Below, piece after piece: positions 24,643 through 36,139 of a stretch of DNA of 64,000 bases; positions within the stretch are counted from its first letter, which is position 1; every line of letters begins with the position of its first letter. Below the pieces are notes generated by a model, which saw only the letters and a list, made by a program, of their open reading frames with translations, made no database searches and was not told where the DNA came from. The position numbers and the translations under genes were made by a program. Source of the DNA: Paraescarpia echinospica (lineage: Eukaryota > Annelida > Polychaeta > Sabellida > Siboglinidae); assembly GCA_020002185.1 (NCBI GenBank), contig CM034541.1:27135794-27199793 (forward strand). The letters run 5' to 3'.

Positions 24643-26695
24643 GGAGGGGTTGGTGGGCTGTGGTGTCTCACTGGATGGAGGGGTGGGTGGGCTGTGGTGT
24701 CTCACTGCAGCGGTGGGTGGGCTGTGGTGTCTCACTGGAGTGGTGGATGGACTGTGGTGTCTCACTGGTGGGGTGGGTGGGCTGTGGTGTCTCTGGAGTG
24801 GTGGATGGACTGTGGTGTCTCACTGGTGGGGTGGGTGGGCTGTGGTGTCTCACTGGAATGGTGGATGGACTGTGGTGTCTCACTGGAGTGGTGGGTGGGC
24901 TGTGCTGTCTCATTGGAGGGATGGGTGGGCTGTGGTGTCTCACTGGAGTGGTGGATGGACTGTGGTGTCTCATTGGAGGGATGGGTGGGCTGTGGTGTCT
25001 CACTGGAATGGTGGATGGACTGTGGTGTCTCACTGGAGTGGTGGATGGACTGTGGTGTCTCACTGGAGTGGTGGGTGGGCTGTGATGTCTCACTGGAGTG
25101 GTGGATGGACTGTGGTGTCTCACTGGAGTGGTGGATGGACTGTGGTGTCTCACTGGAGTGGTGGATGGACTGTGGTGTCTCACTGGAGTGGTGGATGGAC
25201 TGTGTTGTCTCACTGGAGTGGTGGATGGACTGTGGTGTCTCACTGGAGTGGTGGATGGACTGTGGTGTCTCACTGGTGGGGTGGGTGGGCTGTGGTGTCT
25301 CACTGGAATGGTGGATGGACTGTGGTGTCTCACTGGAGTGGTGGGTGGGCTGTGCTGTCTCATTGGAGGGATGGGTGGGCTGTGATGTCTCACTGGAGTG
25401 GTGGATGGACTGTGGTGTCTCACTGGAGTGGTGGATGGACTGTGGTGTCTCACTGGAGTGGTGGATGGACTGTGGTGTCTCACTGGAGTGGTGGATGGAC
25501 TGTGGTGTCTCACTGGAGTGGTGGATGGACTGTGGTGTCTCACTGGTGGGGTGGGTGGGCTGTGGTGTCTCACTGGAATGGTGGATGGACTGTGGTGTCT
25601 CACTGGAGTGGTGGGTGGGCTGTGCTGTCTCATTGGAGGGATGGGTGGGATGTGATGTCTCACTGGAGGTATGGGTGGGCTGTGATGTTTCTCACTGGAG
25701 AGGTGGGTGGGCTGTGGTGTTTCACTGGAGGGGTGGGTGGGCTGTGATGTCTCTCACTGGAGAGGTGGTTTGGCTGTGGTGTCTCACTGGAGAGATGGGT
25801 GGGCTGTGGTGTCTCTCACTGGACTGTGGTGTCTCACTGGAGTGGTGGATGGACTGTGGTGTCTCACTGGAGTGGTGGATGGACTGTGGTGTCTCACTGG
25901 AGTGGTGGATGGACTGTGGTGTCTCACTGGAGTGGTGGATGGACTGTGGTGTCTCACTGGAGTGGTGGATGGACTGTGGTGTCTCACTGGTGGGGTGGGT
26001 GGGCTGTGGTGTTTCACTGGAGGGGTGGGTGGGCTGTGATGTCTCTCACTGGAGAGGTGGTTTGGCTGTGGTGTCTCACTGGAGAGATGGGTGGGCTGTG
26101 GTGTCTCTCACTGGTGGGGTGGGTGGACTGTGGTGTCTCACTGGAGTGGTGGATGGACTGTGGTGTCTCACTGGAGTGGTGGATGGACTGTGGTGTCTCA
26201 CTGGTGGGGTGGGTGGACTGTGGTGTCTCTCACTGGAGGGGTGGGTGGGCTGTGGTGTCTCACTGGAGGGGTGGGTGGGTTGTGGTGTCTCACTGGAGAG
26301 GTGGGTGGGCTGTGGTGTCTCTCACTGGAGAGGTGGGTGGGCTGTGGTGTCTCTCACTGGAGGGGTGGGTGGGCTGTGGTGTCTCTCACTGGAGGGGTGG
26401 GTGGGCTGTGGTGTCTCTCACTGGAGGGGTGGGTAGGCAGTGGTGTCTCACTGGAGAGGTGGGTGGGCTGTGGTGTCTCTAACTGGAGGGGTGGGTGGGC
26501 TGTTATGCCTCACTGGAGGGATGGGTGGGCTCTGGTGTCTCTCACTGAAGAGGTAGGTGGGCTGTTGTGTCTCACTGGAGGGGTGGGTGGGCTCCGGGGT
26601 CTCTCACAGGAGGGGTGGGTAGGCTGTGGTGTCTCTCACTGGAGGGGTTGGTGGGCTCTGGTGTCCTCTCTCACTGGTGGATGGGTGCTGTGGTA
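24643..26695. repeat. 30-bp G-rich minisatellite with higher-order structure, about 68 copies
   Basis: The main unit is CTGTGGTGTCTCACTGGAGT followed by GGTGGATGGA (30 bp); later copies are 30-32 bp with TCTCTCACT and GGGGTGGGTGGG variants. The same ordered group of four variant units occurs at 24811, 25261 and 25531, that is 15 and 9 units apart, so blocks were duplicated as wholes. A unit of 30 bases keeps frames open (663 codons from 24445, and frames on both strands), giving Trp/Gly/Cys or Pro/His/Ser repeats. These are by-products of the array. The + strand carries runs such as GGGGTGGGTGGG that could form G-quadruplexes. Confidence 0.96.
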
Positions 26696-28885
26696 CTCAC
26701 ATGCATGCATGCACACATGCGCGCTTGCACACCCACACATTTTATTTTCCAATGTGTAAACTGTAGACATAAGGTAGCTAGTAAAGGACTTGTACGTGGC
26801 TTTTAGAATCGGATCCAAAAAATATCCTACTTCCTATGTCCACATGCTTAGTGCTGGACAAAGTAGCGAGTTAATTTTTACACAACTTTCATATAACTCT
26901 AGACCTTTGCCGCCTTGTCTTGAGACGAAAACTAAACCCGCTGAACCATTTTGCCAACTCCAAGTAGTAGAGGACATAAGTTAAGATCCTTTGTTTACCT
27001 GACTAATTAATGATATAAATTACCTGGCTTTAGTAACTGGCATCATATGCCTGTCACAAGACAACTGCACCATTGCGTACACACCTCCCATTTGCCAGCA
27101 GGCCATTATTAAACAGAATTTCAATTGTGTTTAGTGCAACAATTGTCCACTATGTGGCAGCGCTGAGCCTATGTTTTGCAGCTGCTCAGACCTCTGCATT
27201 CTGCTCCAAACATCCCATTTCTACGGCTATAATAGGAGTTTAGACGCATTATTTAGAACTGCTTGTACACACGTAACTCACACGCACATTTCCAATAAAC
27301 CCAGCAGATCATGTACTTTCTCTCCAGACACAAGGCACTCAAATGTAAGCTCTCATGGCTAGACTACAGTGAGATGTTTCCCATCCCTTACAAGGCCCAG
27401 TCTGGGGATTAGACAGGTGCTTGGTGCTCGTTGGTGGGGACAATAGCCAGCGGACCATGGAGCTTTCATCGTCTGTCACGTGACTAGAAGGAACAGTGTA
27501 GATTCGACATCAGGAAGTATTCTTCCTGCTTCCTGTGTACAGGGGTGATCGAGGTCTCGCTTGTGTAATCACAGAAAATTATAAACGAATTGAACAAATC
27601 AACTACTGATTGTGTAAACACAAGCAATTTTAATATGAACCAATCGGATGATTGTATATGTGAAGGGTGAGGTACTTTGTGGGTGTGTGATTGCGTACGT
27701 GTGTCCATGCAAAAACATACCAGAACTGTGGATCGTTGCTTCCAAAGTCATCCATGACCAGGGATTTGAGGTAATCCGTAGCCATGTTTATGGTAGCCAC
27801 ACTGGACACATAATGACATTAATCAATTTATTGTAACTGGGTAATGAAGACAAATATACTTTGGCTCTCTCAGTCTGCGCCATTTGTCCCTTCCTTTTCC
27901 ATCTTCTTCAGTCTTGTATCTCTTCAACTGCCTCTATATCCACTTGTCTCAATTTCGATGTTTTTAAGTCACAACTCTTGATTTCGGTCGGCCTCATCCA
28001 CCTCTCCTTGCAAATTGACTGAAAAAACTTAATTTTCTTGTGTATGTTTTATCAATTTGCATCTTTTATTTAAATGTTCTCAGTACCTATTCATTGGTGT
28101 TCATCTGCATACAACTGATTCTTGATACCCACTGCCGGTAGGCCAATAAACATATTTAAAGAAAACTTTGTTCTGCCTTGATCATGTGGTCTTAGTTGTT
28201 ATGTCTGTCTGTGCGTGCGTGCGTGCGTGTGTGCATGTTCACATGTGCGAACCTATACACATACATGCGTGACCACTAAATTATTGTTCTATAGCGTGGG
28301 CATAAAAAATACACTAACATTTATTACAAATGTATTCACTTGGTGTACATAATTGATTTAACATTAAAAATGTCATAGAATGTGATGTTAGGTATGACTG
28401 GTGAGTTAATCTGATTTTAGTTAGGTTACGACATATCATTCAGTAACTATTTATGCCGACATCTTATGTAGTAACAATCAACACGATTTCTCTTCTGTAG
28501 CGTAGTATTCTTTATGTTGACTCGTAATGCAGTTGAACAAAACTACTGCCCTTGGAAACTAAAGCATGCCAATTGTTATATTGCACCAGTACAGGTATAA
28601 CATGAATAATGAGACTTTGCAGTTTATAAATCAGATCTCATGGATAGTTTTAGCACTAAGACGGATGTGTTGATGTTGTTGTAATCGTTCTGTGATTACA
28701 TTCTTACCTGCACCTGCTCAGGACAATGATGTGTCATGTCTCGCCACGTCACTGCGTCATATTGCGGCATCTCATTGTAATAATACCTTGATGTTTACAT
28801 TGGCATAATGTAGTTAATTTCTGCTCCAGCCTGTGTATGGAATCTAATGGGATTTCTTCATAAAATTTTACAGTATATAGCTTAA
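26696..28885. other. Non-coding stretch, nothing recognised
   Basis: It starts with a short CATG/CACA microsatellite (26700-26740) and has GTGCGTGCGTGCGTGTG near 28210. No exon, RNA gene or transposon is recognised. The short frames present have no motif. Confidence 0.5.
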
Positions 28886-29425
28886 ACTTTAGACGCAAGA
28901 TTGATGTGTATTTTAAGCTTCAGACCCAAGACTGTCATTGTACAAATGCAGAACTTTGAACTTTAGACCCAAGACTGACATTGAACAAACCCATAACTTT
29001 AAACTTCAGATCTCCAAGACTGACATTGCACAGACCAGCACTTTGAACTTCAGATTCAAGACTGACATTGCATATACCCAGAACTTTGAACTTCAGACCC
29101 AAGACTGATATTGCACAAACCCAGATCTTTGAACTTCAGACCCAAGACTGATATTGCACAAATCCAGAACTTTGAACTTCAGACCCAAGACTGATATTGC
29201 ACAAATCCAAAACTTTGAACTTTAGACCCAAGACTGACATTGCACAAACCCAGAACTTTAAACTTCAGACCCAAGACTGACATCGCACAGACCCAAAACT
29301 TTGATGAACTTCAGACCCAAGACTAACATGTAAAGAACTTCCAACTGTCACTGTGCAGTGTGCACACAAATAAAAAACTATGAATTTCAGACTCAAAATA
29401 TGTGTAGAACTTTGAATTTCACTCT
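28886..29425. repeat. Diverged 43-bp minisatellite, about 12 copies
   Basis: The core CAGACCCAAGACTGACATTG followed by CACAAACCCAGAACTTTGAACTT recurs about every 43 bases with substitutions and small indels. First member of a chain of different arrays reaching 33.8 kb. Confidence 0.9.
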
Positions 29426-29576
29426 AACGACAGCCAGTATGCAGAGCCAGAACCCAAAACTTTCAGACTCTTGACCGTTGCACTGACCCCTAATCCTTGA
29501 CCTGTGTCCACCGACTGCACCATGACCCTTGAACCTCCGTCAATACACCTTGGTGCAACAGACACATCTGACATGT

Positions 29577-29742
29577 CAGTGCCGGTCTGTCCCCACCAAT
29601 GCCGGTCTGTTCCCACTGGTGCCGGTCTGTCCCGTCAGTGCCGGTCTGTCCCCACCAATGCCGGTCTGTCCCCATCAGTGCCAGTCTGTCCCCACCAGTG
29701 CCGATCTGTCCATGTCAGTGCCGGTCTGTCCCCACAGTGGTG
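29577..29742. repeat. Minisatellite of about 20 bp, 8 copies
   Basis: GTGCCGGTCTGTCCCCACCA recurs with CCCCATCA, CCCGTCA and CCATGTCA variants. Confidence 0.9.
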
Positions 29743-29869
29743 GCATGGGTTTGACCACATGATACTTGACCACAACAAGGAAACAACTCTGGCTGTCTGA
29801 CCTGGGCAGTACTGGTCAGATCTCGGGGGGACAATCGTATGTGACAGACTGTCACACACCTGACCACTG

Positions 29870-30428
29870 CACTCCCACACATCCAGGGACCCGGTCCTGG
29901 TCTCCTTAGGTCCTGACCTCTCCCACAAATCCAGGGACCTGGTCTTGGGTCTCCATAGGCCCTGACCTTCTCACACACATCCAGGGACCTGGTCCTTGGT
30001 CTCCATAGGTCCTGACCTTCTCACACACATCCAGGGACCTGGTCCTTGGTCTCCATAGGTCCTGACCTTCTCACACACATCCAGGGACCTGGTCCTTGGT
30101 CTCCATAGGTCCTGACCTTCTCACACACACATCCAGGGACCTGGTCCTTGGTCTCCATAGGTCCTGACCTTCTCACACACATCCAGGGACCTGGTCCTTG
30201 GTCTCTAGAGGTCCTGACCTTCTCACACACATCCAGGGACCTGGTCCTTGGTCCCCATAGGTCCTGACCTTCTCACACACATCCAGGGACCTGGTCCTTG
30301 GTCCCCATAGGTCCTGACCTTCTCACACACATCCAGGGACCTGGTCTTTGGTCCCCATAGGTCCTGACCTTCTCACACACATCCAGGGACCTAGTCCTTG
30401 GTCCCCATAGGTCCTGACCTCCCTCACA
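29870..30428. repeat. 50-bp minisatellite, about 11 copies
   Basis: The unit begins CCTGACCTTCTCACACACAT and continues through CCAGGGACCTGGTCC. The period is 50 bases with rare 48-52 variants (an extra CA at about 30125). The sub-motif AGGGACCTGGTCCTTGG is partly self-complementary (GGACC/GGTCC). Confidence 0.94.
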
Positions 30429-30504
30429 CCAGTTTAGCCATTGAGGAGGCATTACTTGATGGTTAATAGCGTGATTGATCACTGAATCTGACATCTGGGT
30501 GATG

Positions 30505-31070
30505 TACACTACATATGTATGCAACAGAGGTGAAGCGCGTGTAAATGTATGCTACAGAGGTGAAGTGGGTGTAAATGTATGCTACAGAGGTGAAATGGGT
30601 GTAAATGTATGCTACAGAGGTGAAATGGGTGTAAATGTATGCTACAGAGGTGAAGTGGGTGCAATGGTATGCTGCAGAGAGGTGAAGTGGGTATAAATGT
30701 ATGCTACAGAGGTGAAGTGGGTGCAAAGGCATGCTGCAGAGAGGTGAAGTGGGTGTAAATGTATGCTACAGAGGTGAAGTGGGTGTAAATGTATGCTACA
30801 GAGGTGAAGTGGGTGCAAAGGTATGCTGCAGAGAGGAGAAGTGGATGTAAATGTATACTACAGAGAGGTGAAGTGGGTGTAAATGTATGCTACAGAGAGG
30901 TGAAGAAGTGGGTGTAAATGTATGTTGTGGAAAGGTGAAGCGGGTGCAAAGGTATACTGCGGAGAGGTGAAGTGGTGTAAATGTATACTACAGAGAGGTG
31001 AAGTGGGTGTAAATGTATGCTACAGAGAGGTGAAGAAGTGGGTGTGAATGTATGGTACAGTTTGGATGTA
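30505..31070. repeat. 30-bp minisatellite, about 19 copies
   Basis: GTGTAAATGTATGCTACAGA then GGTGAAGTGG, with 32-33-bp variants that carry GAGAGGTGAAG. It merges without a gap into the 63-bp array that follows and clearly shares ancestry with it (AAATGTATGCTACAG and AAATATATGCTACAG). Confidence 0.94.
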
Positions 31071-31372
31071 GTGGGTGGAAATATATTCTAGTGTTGTGGA
31101 GTGGGTGGAAATGTATGCTATAGTGAGATGGAGTGGGTGGAAATATATGCTACAGTGGGTTGAGTAAGTGGAAATGCCTGCTACAGTGGGATGGGGTGGG
31201 TGGAAATATATGCTACAGTGGGTTGAGTAAGTGGAAATGCCTGCTACAGTGGGATGGGGTGGGTGGAAATATATGCTACAGTGGGTTGAGTAAGTGGAAA
31301 TGCCTGCTACAGTGGGATGGGGTGGGTGGAAATGTTTGCAACAGTGTTGTGGAGTGGGTGGAAATGTACACA
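31071..31372. repeat. 63-bp dimeric minisatellite derived from the 30-bp unit
   Basis: Copies starting near 31139, 31202 and 31265 share a 63-bp period made of two related halves: GGAAATATATGCTACAGTGG and GGAAATGCCTGCTACAGTGG. Partial copies flank them. The three full copies are nearly identical, so the dimer amplified after the two halves diverged. Confidence 0.9.
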
Positions 31373-31799
31373 CTGCTGTGTGGAAATTGTAAAATTTTAT
31401 AACAGTGCAGCACCAATGTACGTATTATTTTGGTGTCAAATTTATAACACTGCCCAGTGCCTCTAGGTGTCTTGCCTTGCAGGGAATTTTTCAGAAGAAA
31501 ATGGCATGCCAGTTGGTGAGAAAGTGACACACTCAAGCCATGTGCTATGTCTGGAACAAGCAGAATGCAATGGCTTGATTAATTATTTAATTATGCAGTG
31601 TGCAACTAGGCATGCAACCACTTGATGCCAGCTTCACTAAAGTACTTGTTTAAGAAGATAAACATAGCATTAATTAAATGATAGCAAATTTTCATTGATT
31701 AGTGGACCCATTACTCAGTTTTGAAAATTATTTGGCAAAGGCAATATCAAGTCATTCTTAGTGACTGGTAGATTTTGGCTTTGTTGAAAACATAAATAA

Positions 31800-32275
31800 C
31801 ATTTACCACCCGGAAAATAACAACCAGCACCCTGGAAGTAACAAATACATCCTTGGAAATAACAACTACCTCCATGGTAATAACAACTACCAAGCTGGCA
31901 AGTGGAAATAACAATTAACAACTATTCTGGAGATAACAACCAACACTATGAAAACAACAGCTACCACCATATAAATAACAATCAACACCATGGAATAACA
32001 AATACCACCCGGGTAAATAACAACTTAACAACTACCACATTGAATATGAAATAACAATTACTACCCTGGATATAGTAACTGCTACATTGGAATAAAAACT
32101 AATATCCTGTGAGAAACAGATTTATACTACCTTGAAAATACCACCTGCCAATCTAGAAATAACCACAAACCTGGAAATAACAGGTGCCACCCTGGTGTAA
32201 CAAACTACCACCCTGGAAATAAGAAATACCACCCTCTAATAACAATGATTACAGTGGAAATAACAACTATACATG
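31800..32275. repeat. Strongly diverged minisatellite of about 24 bp
   Basis: CCTGGAAATAACAACTACCA-like words recur irregularly (GGAAATAACA, CACCCTGGAA, TAACAACTACC). Unit boundaries are blurred by indels. It is AC-rich on the + strand. Confidence 0.75.
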
Positions 32276-32931
32276 TTATTATTAACGATTTACTATTGAA
32301 TTTTAATATCCAAACTGTGAGTTCTACACCAGGTCAGTGCTGTTTCTTATTTGCTTCCTGGTATAACAATTTTCTTTGATCCACCAAAAATAGCCCAGCT
32401 GTGTGAATATCCTTTTGCCCGTGTCGTAAGCCAGTTCACATCCATGCCACCTTGGAGACGTGCTTTAAACAGTGCAGGCGCTACATGGGTAATCCATAAT
32501 TAAAATAAATAAATAAACACGTTGACCCATGCAATTAAAAGATACCTTTTAAAGTCACAACAGGACAATGACACTTCAGTTAATTTTAACTCTGGAGCTA
32601 TTATTATCTGATTGGCACGCGTATTCACTTCAGCATAACGTACCGTGCCGTTCGCTGTCAGGCTTTGTGACTGGAACACCAACGCGTGGTTGGCCTTTTT
32701 CAATAGGACTTGTTTCATAAATTAATTGTGAGATTGCCGTAATGAAATGCGTCTGTGTGACCGTGAATGTGTAGTGTGGCCGTGAATGTGTAGTGTGGCG
32801 AGGAACATGGCAGCAGAAATGCATGATCTGTCACCGTCAGACCACTGAATATGTTCAGAGGACGGACAGAAGACGTGTATAAGTGAGACGTCAGCTGAAG
32901 ACGGAGTTGAGAGAATTGACACTGGAGGCAG

Positions 32932-33516
32932 CACGTGTCTGAAAGAGAATGGTACCCTCCTAATTCATGATCTCAGAGAGGCGATGTCACGTGTCTGAAT
33001 GGGAATGGTACCCTCCTAATTCATGATCTCAGAGAGGCGATGTCACGTGTCTGAATGGGAATGGTACCCTCCTAATTCATGATCTCAGAGAGGCGATGTC
33101 ACGTGTCTGAATGGGAATGGTACCCTCCTAATTCATGATCTCAGAGAGGCGATGTCACGTGTCTGAATGGGAATGGTACCCTCCTAATTCATGATCTCAG
33201 AGAGGCGATGTCACGTGTCTGAATGGGAATGGTACCCTCCTAATTCATGATCTCAGAGAGGCGATGTCACGTGTCTGAATGGGAATGGTACCCTGCTAAT
33301 TCATGATCTCAGAGAGGCGATGTCACGTGTCTGAATGGGAATGGTACCCTGCTAATTCATGATCTCAGAGAGGCGATGTCACGTATCTGAATGGGAATGG
33401 TACCCTGCTAATTCATGATCTCAGAGAGGCGATGTCACGTGTCTGAATGGGAATGGTACCCTGCTAATTCATGATCTCAGAGAGGCGATGTCACGTGTCT
33501 GAATGGGAATGGTAAA
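32932..33516. repeat. 56-bp minisatellite with CACGTG E-box in nearly every unit, 10 copies
   Basis: CACGTGTCTGAATGGGAATG starts copies at 32932 and then every 56 bases to 33492, the last being partial. Units also hold GGTACC and AATTCATGATCTCAGAGAGG. One unit near 33379 reads CACGTA and so loses the E-box. The others keep the palindrome CACGTG preceded by GT, a core sequence bound by many bHLH factors. Variation is otherwise limited to CTCC/CTGC. Confidence 0.95.
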
Positions 33517-33544
33517 CGATGGACACAAATTATAAACACATTAT

Positions 33545-33770
33545 GGCACATTCACACATACATGTATTCTACATATGCACAGTCACACACATACACACAC
33601 ACACACTCACACACGCACACACACATACATGCACACTCACACATACACACACACACACACACTCACCCACACACACACGCACACTCACACACACTCACCC
33701 ACGCACACACTCACACGCAAACTCACATACACACACACACATGCACACTCACACATTCACACTTGAATGA
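33545..33770. repeat. (CA)n-type microsatellite
   Basis: Long CACACA tract with regular TCACAC, GCACAC and ATACAC interruptions. The open frames rich in His and Thr come from it. Confidence 0.95.
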
Positions 33771-34730
33771 ATGAACAAACAATTGAGCGATCATGTGTGC
33801 ATCTGTGTATATCCATCATGGTTTTGACTGCAGAGATGGGGAAAGATTGACGGTCAAGAATATGAAATTGTTTAAACAATACTCTACTTTAACACTACCA
33901 GATATACTCAAGAGATACCAATATACAACCATATATAAATGTTTTCCCTACACATCAAATAGTAAAGATTAATAAACATATCCTTAAACATAAAATGTGT
34001 ATTCATCATATTCAATAATCTAAATTCCATCTTGTGGACTACTAAATATGCTGAATATTACTTAGTGAATATTTAATACTACATGATAACAATAAATTCT
34101 TTCTGTTTAGATACTCTTCCAGATAGCGTCTAACCAATGTGTGTATTCACCAAAGATGCTTCCACGTATTGTTTTCCGCGCCCGTCATTGAAACAAGTTA
34201 CTTATGCATGTGATCCACATTCCCAGCAAGATTTATCGTATTTGTCAACCCTCACATTAGCTCTGATGGGTTCCCCTACCAACGAGATTTAAGCGTTTTT
34301 TCCCCCCCGTCTCTCAGAAGCAGGCAGTATTGTTCATGGATGCAGAAGTCTGATTGTGGGTGTGGAGATAGAATGACAGTAGCCTCACTGAGTGTACAGC
34401 GTCATGTATAGACGTGGCAGAGTCCGTCGGACACGTGAAGTGGAACTTATCTGCCTCCTTGACAGGAGACCTCCAGGGGAAAATGAGCTCGTGCCGCGTA
34501 TAAGTCTCAAGGCAACCAGCCAATAAAACTGTTTAATTTGCCGGGACAACAGTTAATTTACTAAGGCGCCTGTGTGACTGTGAATGTCTGTGTTAGCTGC
34601 GTGCCTGCATGCAAGCATCCATGCATGCATGCATGCATGTATGTGTGCCTACCGCCATGGCTACATTTTAGGTGGTCTTTCTACTTTGTGCATGCTTGCA
34701 GGTCTGTGTGCATTTCCTGATGTCAATAAT
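33771..34730. other. Non-coding stretch, nothing recognised
   Basis: Unique AT-rich sequence, then a more balanced part (34120-34560) without a coding signature. A (GCAT)n run lies at about 34610-34642. Confidence 0.5.
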
Positions 34731-35075
34731 AGGCATGTCTAGGGGGCCTGGGGGCACGTGCCCCTCTAGACCTTTTGATTTTTGCATGCCCCGAGACCTT
34801 TTTGTATGGGTCCCCTTGACCATGCCCCCCAGACCTTTTAGAATGTGCCCACATGACTGAAGTTACGAGTTACGTCAGCCGAGCCAGTGGGGAAGGTGAA
34901 AAAAACCTGAAGATACGGCAATGCAGTGGCAAAATTTTTTCAACACCACCCCACCCTCCATCTTCCAATGTCACCAGTCAAGCAGAGATAGCAGCAACAC
35001 ATTTTCTACACCATTTGGTTCGGCCGCCAGTGTAGTTTTTCTGCCCCCCCCCCTAGACTACCCCTGGTCACTGTT
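34731..35075. mobile_element. Possible hAT-like non-autonomous element
   Basis: The left side reads TAGGCATGTCTAGGGGGCCT. The reverse complement of the right side reads CCAGGGGTAGTCTAGGGGGG. These may be degenerate terminal inverted repeats of the CAGGGGT type seen in hAT elements. The interior has repeated GACCTTTT next to C-rich runs and no transposase motif. No matching 8-bp target-site duplication was found, so the boundaries are uncertain. Confidence 0.35.
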
Positions 35076-35282
35076 AAAGACCCAACTTGTTAAATCCACA
35101 TCAGATAAAATGACATCATTTTGCAGAATTTGATGCAATACGTTGTTGTGGTGTGCCGTGGTGGACAGTGATAAATTGGGCCAGACATCGTTAAGGTAAC
35201 ATCACAGTAGGGCAAGGGGACTTAATTATTCTGTGTCCCGCAACTAGCCCGCAAGTCAAAGATACCACATTGGCAGACAACG

Positions 35283-35935
35283 TATATTGAACTATAATTG
35301 AGCTATGTATATGTGCGGCTGTGTGAATGTTTCCCTCCTAGACAGTTTGTATATGTATATTGAACTATAATTGAGCTATGTATATGTGCGGCTGTGTTAA
35401 TGTTTCCCTCCTAGACAGTTTGTATATGTATATTGAACTATAATTGAGCTATGTATATGTGCGGCTGTGTTAATGTTTCCCTTCTAGACAGTTTGCATAT
35501 GTATATTGAACTATAATTGAGCTATGTATATGTGTGGCTGTGTGAATGTTTCCCTTCTAGACAGTTTGTATATGTATATTGAACTATAATTGAGCTATGT
35601 ATATGTGTGGCTGTGTTAATGTTTCCCTCCTAGACAGTTTGTATATGTATATTGAACTATAATTGAGCTATGTATATGTGTGGCTGTGTGAATGTTTCCC
35701 TCCTAGACAGTTTGTATATGTATATTGAACTATAATTGAGCTATGTATATGTGTGGCTGTGTTAATGTTTCCCTCCTAGACAGTTTGTATATGTATATTG
35801 AACTATAATTGAGCTATGAATATGTGTGCGGCTGTGTGAATGTTTCCTTCCTAGGCAGTTTGTATATGTATATTGAACTATAATTGAGCTATGTATATGT
35901 GTGTGGCTGTTTGAATGTTTCCCTCCTAGATAGTT
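35283..35935. repeat. 73-bp minisatellite, about 9 copies
   Basis: TATATTGAACTATAATTGAG begins copies at 35283, 35356 and on with a 73-bp period. Copies vary at GTGCGG/GTGTGG, GTGTGAATG/GTGTTAATG and CCCTCC/CCCTTC. The last copies gain 2-bp insertions (TGTGTGCGG). Confidence 0.95.
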
Positions 35936-36139
35936 TGCATCTCAGTCATCAAACTTCATCTATGATCCTTTGGAAGAAAAGTAACCCTTTGATTTTTTTG
36001 AGAAATTCCCTTTAGCATTCATACCGGATGTTAGACGGATGCATATTGAGTGTTCATAATTTTACACGTATTTTCTGTGATTGTTCCGAGGACGGCCAAT
36101 CAGTGGGGACACTTTACATAACGTGCATTACTGAAACTG

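Noticed and set aside
24445..26436. A 663-codon frame rich in Trp, Gly and Cys
   Set aside because: It lies entirely within a 30-bp minisatellite whose unit is a multiple of three without stops. The opposite strand is equally open and there is no flanking gene structure.
32932..33516. CRISPR-like regular repeats
   Set aside because: The whole 56-bp unit repeats with no variable spacers. It is a minisatellite in a eukaryotic genome. The same holds for every other array here.
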